Notes under the pieces: generated by a model
The model's input: the letters and a program-made list of their open reading frames with translations, nothing else
Told to the model about the DNA's origin: nothing
The model's database searches: none
Source of the DNA: Ochromonas danica
Lineage: Eukaryota; Sar; Chrysophyceae; Chromulinales; Chromulinaceae
Assembly: GCA_015146655.1 (NCBI GenBank)
Contig: VKHL01000107.1
Coordinates: 1-64,000 of the forward strand
Length of the DNA stretch: 64,000 bases
Direction of reading: 5' to 3'
Part shown: positions 9,801-21,951 of the stretch, piece by piece
How the letters are laid out: each line of letters begins with the position of its first letter
How positions within the stretch are numbered: the stretch's first letter is position 1
Translations under genes and position numbers: made by a program

Positions 9801-12800
9801 TTGAATGTCGACGAATTATAAATTTGCACATAGAGATCGGCTGTTCCGGTATTGAGGGAGGTCAGAGTCAACGTTACATCGGCAAGACTTGAGACAATGT
9901 TTGTACTGTAGTACATGTCATTACCAGCCTCGAGCGAACCTTGTTGAGGTCTTCCGCTTACCAAACGCACGATCGCAGCCTCTTGTAAAGTCAACAAGAG
10001 GGAATATGTGGAATTGCGAAAACCGTAGACTCCTAATAAGTAGAGACAGTCCGTACAATAGCCATCACTATCATAGTCGATAGTTAGCCGATCAGAACCA
10101 TACGAAAGGCTGCGCCATGTGTAAGAAGTGCGAGTGGGGAGGTGATTTAGGATGTCATTCCGGTTGTTATTAGAGCCTGTGTATGTCGATAAATAGATAT
10201 CGGCATCCCCTTGCAAAGCTGTCAAAGTCAAAGAAATGATTGCGAAAGGATCATGATTGAAGAAAGCGTAATAAACAAAGCTATCTTGTGAGACATGGCC
10301 TGATTGAGGACTATTGGGTGTCAAAGTTAAAACTCCTCGGGAAGCAACTTGGAGATGGTAGTGGCCGCCAGTATAACCATAAACTGCAAGGTTAATCTCG
10401 CAGTACGAAGCAGAATTGGAAGAAATGCATGTATTAAGCTGAGGATCCGTATGCAACAACTCAATCTCCTCTGTAACGCTACTCCAACCTACGCTCTTCA
10501 GATCATACTGATCCTTGCCAGGCTCCAAAGATGCAATATCACTACCAATGCTGAATTTCAAATATAGGTCCAAATCTCCTCCATCGGTAGGAGTCAAAGT
10601 GAACTTGAGGCTTAGTGGCGACGCAATCGAAGCAGATGAAAGAGAATAACGATAACTATAGTAGCGATAAGCTCCCGGAGCAACGTATCCACTTGTTGGC
10701 ACAGCATCCAAAAGCAACGAGCGAGATTGGAAACCCTCGTCGGTGGATACAGTTAGACTGTAGGATGCATTTGACCATCCAAAGACGCCCAAATAAATCA
10801 TACAAGCTCGTCGGATATCGGGGACACAATATTGCTTGATGGAAGAGTACTGCAGAGTTAAATCGTCTTCACCAAGGCTCATGTGCGCCAAAGAGAAGTT
10901 CCTTGGGTTGGGGTGGTGAATTCCCCCGAGACCAACAAACAGATCTGGATCTCCGGAGAGGGCAGACAGTGATATCGATATATCAACATCAACTTGGTGT
11001 AAAGGGAAAACGTAATAATTCGAGCTGCGGGCAGACACATGTCCTGACTGAGGAAGCCCATTGCTGAGAGCTATTATGCTGTCTTGAGGACTCGCAAGTA
11101 GCGTATACTGGGAAAGCCCAACACTCTGGGACACATCTACCACGGCTAAGATCAAATAACATGGGAGGTGCCCATTCGAAGGATCGCTGGGTGGCGGATC
11201 TGTACCACATACTTCCGCTAGCCAGCCATGATTCAAAGTCAGATCTTCGCTCCCCATCGAAGCACTTCGTTTCACATAAGAAGTGACCACACCATTGCGC
11301 ACAACTGGTCGTCCATCCCATGAGGTTGAGACATAGAGATCAACATCTCCCACCAGGGTTGTCAGCAACAGTCGCAAATCGTCAAAATCATGAAACGAGC
11401 GACTTCCTCCCTTACTCCCAAGCCACAAATAGTAGTACATCATATTCAAATTACCTTCTATTGATCCAGAAACTTGAAGATTGGGCTGTAATTGAATCAA
11501 GCCAGCATTGCTGCCGTTCGTCACTGTAGCTGAAATAGCATAAGTGCTTGCCAAATCGCCATAGACGCCAACATAAAGAGCTGAATTAGAAGAAAGACAG
11601 CCAGCATCTAAGAAAGATAGACTCAATAGATCTAGCACACCGCCACCAATAGGGACAGGGGAGAGTGACCAAGGAGCGGAGTGATTGGTTCCGCCTTGTG
11701 TGGTTTGGTCAACATCGCTCATGCGGCAAGATGCAAACAATGAAGTACGACCAGAAGTGACTGAAATGGAGACTCGCAATTTATATGGCGCCATTGATGC
11801 TTGTCTACTGGGATGCACTTGATAAATGGCAGTTGAGTGCTGAGAAACAGTGCCTGGAACAAAACGATCAAGAGCTAACAGGGTAGCCGAAGAATTAGAA
11901 ACCAGCGTAAAGCTATACTGCGCTGAGGTAAATCCGTAGATTCCAATCTTCACGCTGCACAGATGATCTGGTCCACTACTCCGGCAGGATTGATATTTGG
12001 CATCATTATGATGAATCAGTATTTCATCGGAAGTAAACCAACGGGTCGAAGCATAGCTGTAGTGGCTCAAGGTTGGAACTGATCCATCCAGTGTCACATA
12101 CATGTCAGCATTTCCCTGAATAGAGTTCAAAGAAAGCTTTAAATCTCTCGTATTGCCATAGCCGTGCTGAAAAATATAGTAAACCCAAGAACCCGCAGCA
12201 ACTGATCCCGCAAGGGGTCTTCCATCTTGAACTGAAGTTTGGGTATCTAGCAAAGCAGCTTGGAGAGTATATGTCGACTCCAGCAAACCAGCAATCGTAA
12301 TGTAGTAGGTGCATCCATAACACGCCATAGGATCTATTGAGGGGTCTATAGTCAGGACGTCACCACCGAACCGTTGTGACCGCCAAGTAGAATTAGTCAA
12401 TGAGGGTCTGGTACACACAGTCGAGACGAACATATCTGGGTCACCAGCAGTAGTAGTTAACGAGAATCGCACTGCCCCAGTGGTTCGTGCCAAGGTAAAT
12501 GAATAAAAATCCTTCTCTCCTGGAAGCACGTGGTCAAGCACAGAAATGCCCGCCTGCAACTCTGTAAGTCCACCCTCAATGCCGTAGACAATTTGGAAAG
12601 CCGCATAGTAACTATATGATAGCACGCCCACCAAATAGAAGCAGTCAACATCGTCGCTGCGAAAGATGGTCAAAACATCCATATCCATATCTTGCGTGCT
12701 GACAGTGAAGTTGCTCAAAGTTGGCAAAGTACAACGAGACAGTACACCCGTACATCTTTTGACGAAGAGATCAATGTTGCCGACAAGAGATGTTGAACGA

Positions 12801-15155
12801 ATGGTCAAAGTTTCATGGCCAAGACGCATGGGAATAGCATAATATACCCAGTCAGAAGTTACACCATAATGCATGGCATCACTCTGTGGCAACCCTTCGA
12901 AGAGAGAAAGCACTACAGGCTCTTCAGCGGCACCAGCACTATCTAGTGGTATTTCGTGAACACGGACAGTATACGACATGTTTGTTCCAGTCACACCAAT
13001 GTGAACTTCTCTACGCGCAGGAACTGTTGCAAGGTAAACCGTGGGAACAACTGCATCAAGAGGGCTGTGTTCAGTGAATTGAGATGTAGTATTGGGAAAA
13101 GATGAGAGGATGGACAGGTGCACCTGGCCTTCACTTCCGGAAAGAACAGTAAGGCTGGCAACAACTTTTGCTGCGACTGAAGGGGTATAAGAATAGTATT
13201 GGACAAAATTCGCAGCTACTGAGCCTCTAAAAGGCACCCCATTATTCAAGCCAATCACATCGTCCTCAAAAGAGGCAACCAGTTGATAAGCAGAAGAAGA
13301 GACTGCGTGCACCAGGATCATAACTTCACATTGTGTACACATGGCACTTTCAGGAATATGCACAACATCCGTTGCTCGCCCATAATTAATACTCTTGTAG
13401 TCATAACTTCCTGTGCTTGGTATACCTCGCAGTTTTACATAGATATCGCAATCGCCACTCTGCGGTTGCAACGTAATGGTCAAACTTGCCGCCTCAAAAC
13501 CAACACGCAAACCGTAGAGAGCCGACATGTGAGTCAACAAGTTACCTCTACTTAAACTTCCGGCAACCAACCATTTCTTCTCATTCTCATGCATTGCAGT
13601 GAGAGAATAAGAGGAATCTAAGAAAGAGAAAACTGCTATGAAGTACACATTACTTGGACAACGCTTTGGATCACCAGCCGCAATCATCAAACTATCTTCC
13701 CAGTAATTTTGAGAGGTGAAGTTAAAATGACCTGGCAATCTAGAAGGTCTGCCGGAGTCCAAACCGGTGGGTTGTACGCTGCACGCTACCATCAGATCTG
13801 CATCGCCATAGGAAGGCATGAGGTCAATAAACAGATTTTCTTGTGGCAATCGATCGAAATATCGATAATAGCGATATTTTCCTCTGCGAAGACTGCCCGC
13901 TGTGGGCGTATCTTCTAACAGTGGAACAATAGTGTTGCTCAACTGTGCGCGAAGCACGTATTCTGAAAGAGATGATCCATAAACAGAGATATAATATGCT
14001 CCACCCGTGCCGACATAATTATTATCACTGAAATCAATAGAGATACTGTCTGTACCTACACTGCGCGCACAGGCCCATACCGGATAACCATCTCCTCTGG
14101 CCCGATTATAAAAGCCACGACCTGGTGGATTCACGTAAAGATCTGCATCTCCCTGCAATGAGTCCAACGTGATCAATACCTCATCTTGGATGAAGGGAGG
14201 GACGACAAAAAGATAGTATCGGGAGTGCCTCTCATCGACAGAGTCATGCTGAGCAATGCCATCCCGCAATCGGATCGCTTGACTATCGCTGTCAACAAAC
14301 TCTCCAAAAGCAAGAGTAACCACAGAAAGGTTTGAAGATTGAACAGTTGCTTCGAAGGTTCTGCCAATATCTCGTGAGGTGGGCACAAAACTCAGCACCC
14401 CTCGATTAGTGCTGGACTGTGAGCCAGAGCCACTAAGCTGCACCGACATCTCAGGCATGCTCCCCGCGAATAAAGTCAAAGAAAGCACACTGGTATTGCG
14501 GTAATGCATTTCAGCAGAAAACTTGTATCGCGAATTCTTCTCTAAGCGAACAGAGAGGGGGAAGCCAGGCAATAAACTGACCGTCACGGCTGGAGAGAGC
14601 AGCACACCTGAAAACAAAGTCGCGTGCAAATCAGCATAAATTAACACATTTGTAGCAACCCTTTTCTCTAGAGGAGAGGAATATGTCTACATCGTCAGGA
14701 AGAACAGGAGGAAGGCGGTTAGTTCAGGAAGGAGGATCAGAAAGGAAGAGCGGGCCTCACCACTCTGAGACTTCTCTCGCTACTGGCGATTGTGGACTGA
14801 TCAAAGTCTTCCAGCTTAGGCTGTCTTCCTCGTGCAACAAAAATTTGCAAGGATCCGTAGAAGACGCTCAGATCAATGTCCACGTAATTGCCCTGGTCTG
14901 GCGGCTGCAGCAATATATCAGACAGAACACGTCATCGCACGAGACAACATCAAAATAGACAGCTAGCAAACATACCATAAAAGACAGGTAATATCCTTGC
15001 CAGGTATTGAGCTTGATGGGCTGGCCATTCGTCTCAGTCCATAGCGATCCAACAGCGATCGAGCACTTGGTGGCGAAAGAGTTACAGGAACTGAGAACAG
15101 CTCCAATGGAGGCAAAAATAGAAAGAATTCGAAGAACAGCCGAAAGTCCCGGCAT
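6853..15155 (-). CDS. Giant membrane protein of PPC-type repeats
   Basis: Five exons (15155-14976, 14904-14761, 14686-9583, 9487-9395, 9332-6853) join in phase through introns of 71, 74, 95 and 62 bases to give 2,666 residues. An N-terminal signal peptide (hydrophobic to about residue 23) is followed by roughly fourteen units of about 120 residues built on a GDxDLYV strand, a tyrosine-rich YYYF strand, a cysteine pair and a closing VYG...YSL strand. This resembles the pre-peptidase C-terminal (PPC) beta-sandwich. Near residue 2,490 a single membrane helix (IVLLILLLLALVGLGG) precedes a cytoplasmic tail of about 170 residues rich in Ser, Ala and Gly. No protease domain is seen. The layout suggests a cell-surface adhesion or coat protein; function is inference. 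The 93-base exon 4 restores a complete repeat (YVGAGQNELFQFYPDSLEDL), which strongly supports one gene rather than two. Confidence 0.85.
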
Positions 15156-15544
15156 TTGGACAAATGAATAGTTTCGAATGATTGTCTCCTATCGGGGTTG
15201 AGAGGGATGTAATTGATTGCGATTGATTGATTGCTTTGTGATGGGAAAGCATGCCTTCCTTCTCACAGCGCAGACACGGGAAGTTAACCTCAACCTGCTT
15301 AATCTGGATCTGGATCTGGATCTGCTGGCATTAGACTAAGCAGTCTGAAAATCTGGAAATCTGGATGACAAGGAAATGCCATCGTTATCATTATCCAGTA
15401 ATCTAGTGCTTGTCCACCTATAGAACTAGACAACAGCATTTATTCTTCCTGGAGAAAGGAAGCCTCCTATACTATTGGAGAAAGGGAGCATAGTATTTAT
15501 TGATGAACGCAGAAGATTAACAAAAAGTGAGTAAAATCAAACAG
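15156..15544. other. Spacer with ATCTGG hexamer run
   Basis: It lies between the start of the giant repeat protein gene and the stop of the next reverse-strand gene. It holds nearly four tandem ATCTGG units at 15302-15324 and scattered further CTGGAT words, but no gene. It should include the promoter of the PPC-repeat gene. Confidence 0.6.
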
Positions 15545-17895
15545 CTAAATGGATCGATGGAGTAGCGCCTGCCACCGCACCACCTCAGTAGCAGATAGTT
15601 CAGCCACTTTAAGAGCCGTACACAAGGTTTCAGAAACATAACGGCTGGGCTGAGGATGCAAACCAAGCGTTCGCAGTTGAGATATGATACGACCACGAGC
15701 TGAGGGCAAGAGGACCATTTGAAGCAAAGCGCCGCCATCCTCCAATCTGTGTCAAGGACAAACACATGAGACGAATGAGTACGTGAGACATAAAGGGAAA
15801 GCTACCTATTGCTTTGAAGCAATGAGACGGCCCATTTTCGCAGCTCCTGTTGTCCCACAACACTTTCCACCATCATCTCCACAACCATAAAGGTCTCCAG
15901 CCAGCAGGCGTCACAACTTTCATCATCATTCTCTTTCATTGGTTGAGCCTGAAATAGCCACCGCATCGCCACCACACCAGCGCACTGAATCTTTGCTGAC
16001 GACTTGAAATACTGAGTCAATAATAAAATGCCGGAAGAGCAATCTCCAGAGGCATCCACAAGGATTTGTAATACAGCAGCAACAAGACACTCTCCTCTCC
16101 AACCCCTACACCACAAAGATGAAGTGGAAAGGTGTAAGAAGCAGGCGATCACATCCGTCAAAGTATGCCAGCTTAAACTGCCAGGCACAGCTTCAAAGCT
16201 GGCTCTTAGCCAACGCAGTGTTTCGATTAGGAGCTTCCTTAACTCTTGAACATCGCTCACAGAAAGAACATTTCCCTCATTATCCTCTACGCGCTTGAGA
16301 AACTGCACTGAGGCAAAGCTAAGCATGGCAAGAGCTTTGTTCGGTCCAAGCGAACTATTAGATGAGCAAGTGTTGGGAAAGGGTCGGCATAACGCAACTA
16401 AAAGATCCCGGCGCTTCAGTTCATGGAACTTCGAGAGAAAGTACAAGTAATTATTAACAAGCCCTGATAATAACCCGCGCAATCCTTCAGTACAGCAGGC
16501 ATCTGAAACTTGGGAGACGCATCGCAGCTTCACCGCGGCCAAGGTCATCGCTCGCACCAGAGCAGATGCCTCCAGCTTCTCCGATCTCCTTCTAGTACCA
16601 TGGTTTTGAACTCCCTTTTCACAAGAAGCAATCACATATGCTTGCTTAGATAGAACACAAACCACTTCTCCTGCTCCGTTCAGAAGAAAAACTTGAGACA
16701 ACAAGCTTTGACAGACGGGAAGGCGAACCTCTGCACGAAGGAGCAATTGCTCGCCATCTAACAGCAGCACACGAACATTCCTCTTTTCCACATCTGTCAC
16801 CAGGAACATCCATCCTTCATCATTCTGAATGACAGATCGAACCACAATACGCGAAGAACAATCGGCAACGTTCGGAGAAGGCGATAAATGACGGTTGTCG
16901 GGATAGTCGAAATCTTTCAACAGAGATTTCAGAGAAACATCAACGAGCACTTCCACCTCTTCCGTTTCATCATTCGGGCACAATAACAAAAGACGCTGAT
17001 CTTCCGTCCAGAGACATAGTGAAGAAGATGTTATGGATCTATCCGAGCAATAATTCGAACCCAGACCAAGCAAAGTCGCTCTTCTTAGAAAGGCATCGGC
17101 AGCAATGCTGTCTACAGCAGCAGCACCCCATATGGAGGTAGACAGGCCACAACGGAAAATAATAAGCTCGTGATTACAAGCCTCCACCAAGTGCAAAGGG
17201 AAAGGCAGTGCTATTCGGAAGAGGGCGGCTCGCACAGGCATCGAGTCGGCATAGACCACAAGTCCCGCCACTGATCCCTTGCTGTCACGTTCTTCTTCAG
17301 CAGGGGAAGAGATAGTCAAACAGCGCACAGCCTGTCCCGCCAACTGAAGATCAATAACAATAATACGGTCGTAAGAGGGGCAATAGGCAAGCACTGCCCA
17401 TCTGTTCGCCGTTCCTGAGAGACAACGCAATTGTAAAGGGTGGTTCCGCAGAAGATTTGCAGCACCGCCAACCTCATCTTCCCATCTCAAGCTGCTAAAT
17501 GGATAGATACTACCAGTTGATCCATCGCATTTTGGTAGCTTGGGATCAGCGGGTTGGTGTGGGAGATCTTCGCCTCTGGTTTGCAAGATAGCCGCAATGT
17601 CAAAGAAGAAAAAGTATCCACTTCCCTCCAGAACCATGAGCAACAAAGTTTCTCCGGAAAGGAAGAGCAGCTGCGTTGAAGTATCAGTGGGACTCCCAGC
17701 GGGCAGTATCAAATCGAAAGTCTTTGGCGGGTTGAACCTGCCGCTGCCACTTGCCACTAGAGTCACTCGACCCCAAAGATTCACAAAGGCGCATATTCTT
17801 ATTGATTCTTCATCGGGATAATTCAAAACATGAGCTATTGCCTGAAATGAAGCTCCTAGAAGAGTAGTGGTAGAGACTAACTCGGCGCATTCCAT
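15545..17895 (-). CDS. Beta-propeller-like plus helical protein, unassigned
   Basis: Exons 17895-15806 and 15746-15545 join across a 59-base GT-AG intron to give 763 residues. The first 450 or so residues are beta-rich with repeated hydrophobic strands (for example SQLLFL-like and VRVLLLDGEQLLLRAEV) and no classical WD dipeptides; the last 300 are helical and leucine-rich with many Cys and Trp. There is no signal peptide or membrane helix. A propeller followed by an alpha-solenoid is the plan of scaffold nucleoporins such as Nup133 and of several coat proteins, but I cannot name the family. The start ATG at 17895 lies 200 bases from the divergent HCF101 gene, so the two probably share a promoter region. 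Confidence 0.6.
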
Positions 17896-18095
17896 CCCTC
17901 TTCTCGACCCTATCTCAGCTGCACACTAACAACAACAATAACAACAATACCGGGATACCGAATAGTCTAATAGCAATTATCCGATTGCAACCAAACAACA
18001 CCAAACAATGACAGCAGCGCAGACAGGAGCAGGCAGCAGGCTAACTGCGCGGCCTCATAATAATTGTTGCAAAAGACAAAAAGCAAGATCCACAC

Positions 18096-19727
18096 ATGAG
18101 GTGGCTGACAGTCATCGCCCTAATCTTGCTCCCTGGAGCAAATTGTTGGATATTCAACCATGGAACAAGAAGATTAAGTTTTGGTGTGAAGCATCTTTGG
18201 ATGGCTTCCGCATCTTCCTCTGGTCAACCAGATCGCAAGAGTGCTTTGCTTCGCCAGCTGACTGGGATTACGGACTCTGACAGCAACTCGAATATAATTG
18301 ACTCGGGAAGATTGATTAGCTTAGACGTAGATGATGACAGAAATGTATTGATCAAACTCCGAGCCAAAAGTGCAAAATCTCTGGTAGCAGATGAAATCAA
18401 GAAGCGCTGTCTGCTGCAGGCCTCCCTCGTGGAGGGGGTAAAGGACATTGTGGTGGAAATTGTTGGGGATAGCGCTCCCGCGAGCCTCTCTTCATCTTTG
18501 ATTGGGCTAGGGGCAGTGAAAGAGATCATCGCTGTGTCAAGTGGCAAGGGAGGAGTTGGCAAATCCACAGTAGCAGTCAATCTTGCTTACACTCTGCACC
18601 AGATGGGGTACAAGGTGGGTATACTTGATGCAGATATTCATGGACCTAGTTTGCCCACTATGACCCGACCAGCAGAGCAGGAAGTTCGAAGTATGACTGC
18701 TGGAGTAGGAGCAGGAGGTGGACTGAAGCCTGCCACCTTCGAGGGTGTTAAGCTTATGAGCCTCGGCTTTCTCAATCCTGGTGCTGCAATAATGCGGGGG
18801 CCTATGGTAAATCAAGTGCTTCAGCAGTTTCTTAGTGGAACGGAATGGGGTGAGTTGGATTACCTGGTGCTGGACATGCCCCCTGGAACTGGAGACATCC
18901 CTCTTACCGTGGCGCAGGCCACCAATATATCCGCTGCTGTTATAGTCACAACCCCGCAGAAGCTTAGCTTTGTGGATGTTGTAAAAGGGATAGACCTTTT
19001 TGATCGTGTGCAGGTGCCTTGCGTGGCAGTAGTGGAGAACATGGCCACACTGCCCGTCTCCTGCGCGGACCTGCCGGAAGATTTCGCAGGGTCCGTAGCT
19101 GCCGCTGTAATTTCTCATGTGCAGGCTCAACCATCAAGTTTCTCTCAAGAGACGGTTTCCCAAGTGGTGAGAAATGTTCTGCAGCCTTATTGGGCCGTCA
19201 ACACCAGCCAAAGAAGAATCTTCGGCTCCGGCTCGAGTCAGCGATTGCAAGAGATGTGGGGTTTCGGCTCTGATCGTCTATTTTCGCTCCCAATCTTACC
19301 TGAAATATCTCAGTGTGGTGATAACGGCCTACCCTTTGCTATCCAATACCCACAGAGTCTTATTGCTGAGACATTCCGTATCCTTGCACGAGCAGTGATC
19401 GAGGAGGTAGGGAAGGTAGGCATGCATGCTACGAGACAGAGTAACAGAGAGAAGGTGGTGACATTTGATTCTTCAACGAACTATATTCGCTATGGAGATG
19501 ATATATATTCAACCAAGGACTTGCGATGTGCTTGTCGGTGTGCGACCTGCGTGGAAGAGTTCACAGGCAAGAAGCTTCTTGACGACGAGTCAGTACCAGA
19601 AGATATACGACCGATTAAGATGTCCCCTATTGGTCGTTATGCTTGGGCGATCGACTGGTCTGATGGGCACAAAAGTCTTTACCCTTTCAAATATATTGCC
19701 AGCTTGAAGACAAAGGCGAATTTGTAA
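18096..19727 (+). CDS. HCF101: HCF101-type Fe-S cluster carrier ATPase, plastid-targeted
   Basis: A 543-residue single-exon protein. HCF101 binds a 4Fe-4S cluster and passes it to photosystem I and other stromal proteins. Domains in order: a leader with a signal peptide (TVIALILLPGANC, then WIF), a MIP18/DUF59 domain (about residues 48-130), a Mrp/Nbp35 P-loop domain with the deviant Walker A SSGKGGVGKST near 148, DMPPGTGD near 261, and a C-terminal DUF971 domain with RCACRCATC and IGRYAWAIDWSDGH. This three-domain order is that of HCF101 rather than plain Mrp. An aromatic residue right after the predicted signal cleavage site is typical of secondary red plastids. Between VENM (about 314) and RIFGSG (about 374) there is an insertion of some 57 residues, longer than in plant HCF101. 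Confidence 0.88.
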   Translation: MRWLTVIALILLPGANCWIFNHGTRRLSFGVKHLWMASASSSGQPDRKSALLRQLTGITDSDSNSNIIDSGRLISLDVDDDRNVLIKLRAKSAKSLVADEIKKRCLLQASLVEGVKDIVVEIVGDSAPASLSSSLIGLGAVKEIIAVSSGKGGVGKSTVAVNLAYTLHQMGYKVGILDADIHGPSLPTMTRPAEQEVRSMTAGVGAGGGLKPATFEGVKLMSLGFLNPGAAIMRGPMVNQVLQQFLSGTEWGELDYLVLDMPPGTGDIPLTVAQATNISAAVIVTTPQKLSFVDVVKGIDLFDRVQVPCVAVVENMATLPVSCADLPEDFAGSVAAAVISHVQAQPSSFSQETVSQVVRNVLQPYWAVNTSQRRIFGSGSSQRLQEMWGFGSDRLFSLPILPEISQCGDNGLPFAIQYPQSLIAETFRILARAVIEEVGKVGMHATRQSNREKVVTFDSSTNYIRYGDDIYSTKDLRCACRCATCVEEFTGKKLLDDESVPEDIRPIKMSPIGRYAWAIDWSDGHKSLYPFKYIASLKTKANL

Positions 19728-19938
19728 ATTATGCACCACCACCTCTAGACCTGAGCCATCGCATCTCATTTTCTACATTTGAGGCTTCTTGGGAAGTTCT
19801 CTCACTTCGCATCCATTCTAAAACTGCAAATTATCTACTTTGAAGTCTACCTTTTGAACCTCTTGGGTGGGAAGGTGCTCCTCCTGGTCCTGTCCTTGGT
19901 GCTGCTCTGTTGAGATCAGTTTGCTCTCAAGCGCAACC

Positions 19939-21699
19939 ATGTATAACACAAGGAAAACGGCCCCCTTCCTATTGCGATCTTCTGCCTCGTTCTTGAATGG
20001 TAGTCGTCGCCTCGCAGGGATTCCATCGATTTTGGGAGACCCCCACAAGCTCAAGTATCGATTGCCCCTCGCCAAGATTGTCGCCACCATCGGCCCGGCC
20101 AGCGAGCACATCGTACCTTTAAAGCAGGTTTTTGAGTCAGGAATGCGAATCATGCGAATCAATTTCTCTCATGCAACCTACGAAGAGGCCAATCTGCGTG
20201 TTCGCAACTTGAATTCTTGTCGCGGCGTCAATATTGGTTATGGGCACGATGCCACAGGAGCATTGACCAATATGCGTGCCATTATGCTTGATACTCAGGG
20301 ACCAGAGATCCGCACTGGATCTTTCGATGGAGTGAAGGAAGTTGAGTTAAAAGCGGGACAAGAGGTAACTTTCCGCGATCAACCTTAGCAAACCCTTCTC
20401 ATTTCCTTGTCTGCTAAATAGATTACCGTGACAACAGATGAAGCTTATCGTACAAAACAAAACGCTGGTCGTCTCTGGATATCCTACCAGCGTCTTGGTG
20501 CCACGGTGCAAGAAGGCCACCAGTTATTGATCGACGACGGCTTACTGGCAATTAAAGTTAAAGCCAAACAGGGAGACGATCTAATCTGTACTGTGCAGAA
20601 TAATGCCGTATTAGGCAATAAAAAAAGTGTGTTTTTGCCTGGCCTTGTGGTGGACTTGCCTGCCATGAGTGAGAAAGATCGTGCTGACATCAAATGGTAA
20701 TCCTTATCTTCGTATTTCCTTCTTCTTGCATTTGCCACTGACCAGCTCTTTGCTAGGGGAATCGAAAATGACATAGACTATATTGCTGCCTCTTTTGTCC
20801 GCAAGGCTGGCGACGTGGTAACTATCCGCGAATACTGCCAAGCCCTGCTAGCTGCTCCCTCGAATGCATCAATGCCTTTCCCTCGCCCTCTACCCCGGAT
20901 CATTGCCAAAGTTGAGTCAACGGAAGCGTTACAAAATTTTGATGAAATCTTGTCCGTAAGTGATGGAATTATGGTCGCGCGAGGCGATCTCGCCGTGGAA
21001 GTTCCGATTGAGGGTCTGGCCAACGTACAGAAAGAGATTGTTCATCGCTGCAATGCTGCAGGCAAACCAGTAATTGTGGCTACTCAAATGCTGGAGAGCA
21101 TGCAGAAGAACCCGCGGCCGACGCGTGCCGAGAGTTCCGATGTAGCAAACGCGATCTTTGATGGTGCTGATTGTGTCATGCTTAGTGGTGAGTCTGCTCA
21201 AGGAAAGTTCCCGATGGGCAGTGTGGACATGATGAAGCGCATTGTGCATCAGGCTGAACTTGGGCTTGTGCATGCCACACATCTTCCACGCGACTTACAC
21301 CGCGTAGCAACTGAGAACCTCTGTCCCTTACGTTCGCTAGCCTATGCCGCTGTCTCTATCTCCGAGGCAGGGCGAAATGTTGCTGGCATTGTGGTCAATC
21401 TCTCAAAGCAGAGCAATCCTCTTGAAATTGACACCACGCTTGTGGCAACTCTATCGGCACTTCGTCCACATGTGCCAATCTTCTGTTTCGTGCCATCCTA
21501 TAAAGCAGGTCGCTTGCTGCAATTTTACCGTGGAGTTCATCCGTTATTGGCGCCAGCCAGTGGTAGCCACCTCAGTCCCGCCACAACGCGGAAGCTACTT
21601 CAGCGTCTAAATGTTTTGGACGAGCACGAAGCGATCGTTTGTCTGCATGGTAACTCCTACGACGACATATCTTTGCAGATTGCTGCGGCTGAGCTTTAA
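19939..21699 (+). CDS. Pyruvate kinase with mitochondrial-type leader
   Basis: Exons 19939-20364, 20422-20696 and 20757-21699 join across introns of 57 and 60 bases to give 547 residues. The enzyme turns phosphoenolpyruvate and ADP into pyruvate and ATP. Core motifs are intact: [53 protein letters not shown] and [19 protein letters not shown]. About 45 residues precede the core ([18 protein letters not shown]...), basic and free of acidic residues, which looks like a mitochondrial presequence. Stramenopiles are known to run the pay-off half of glycolysis in mitochondria, so this location is plausible but inferred. A GTG-initiated extension to 19867 is not needed; the ATG at 19939 starts exactly at the leader. 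Confidence 0.93.
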
Positions 21700-21951
21700 A
21701 CCTTGCGCTCTAATAAGAGTGTAACTTGGAAGTTTAAACACTATCTGTTTAAATATAGATAGTAGACTAGACTACAGACTACAGTACATATAGCACTTCA
21801 TTGTCTTTGCAGAACCTTCATTTTGACTTGAAAACTCTGAAAATGCTGGTTAAAACACGAAACAAAGGCCACAAGAAGCGGTTGCATTGGATTTGGTTGT
21901 TAAGATTGCATCTCAGCTGGATCTTGTCTTGCTCGCTTGTATAATTTTCAG

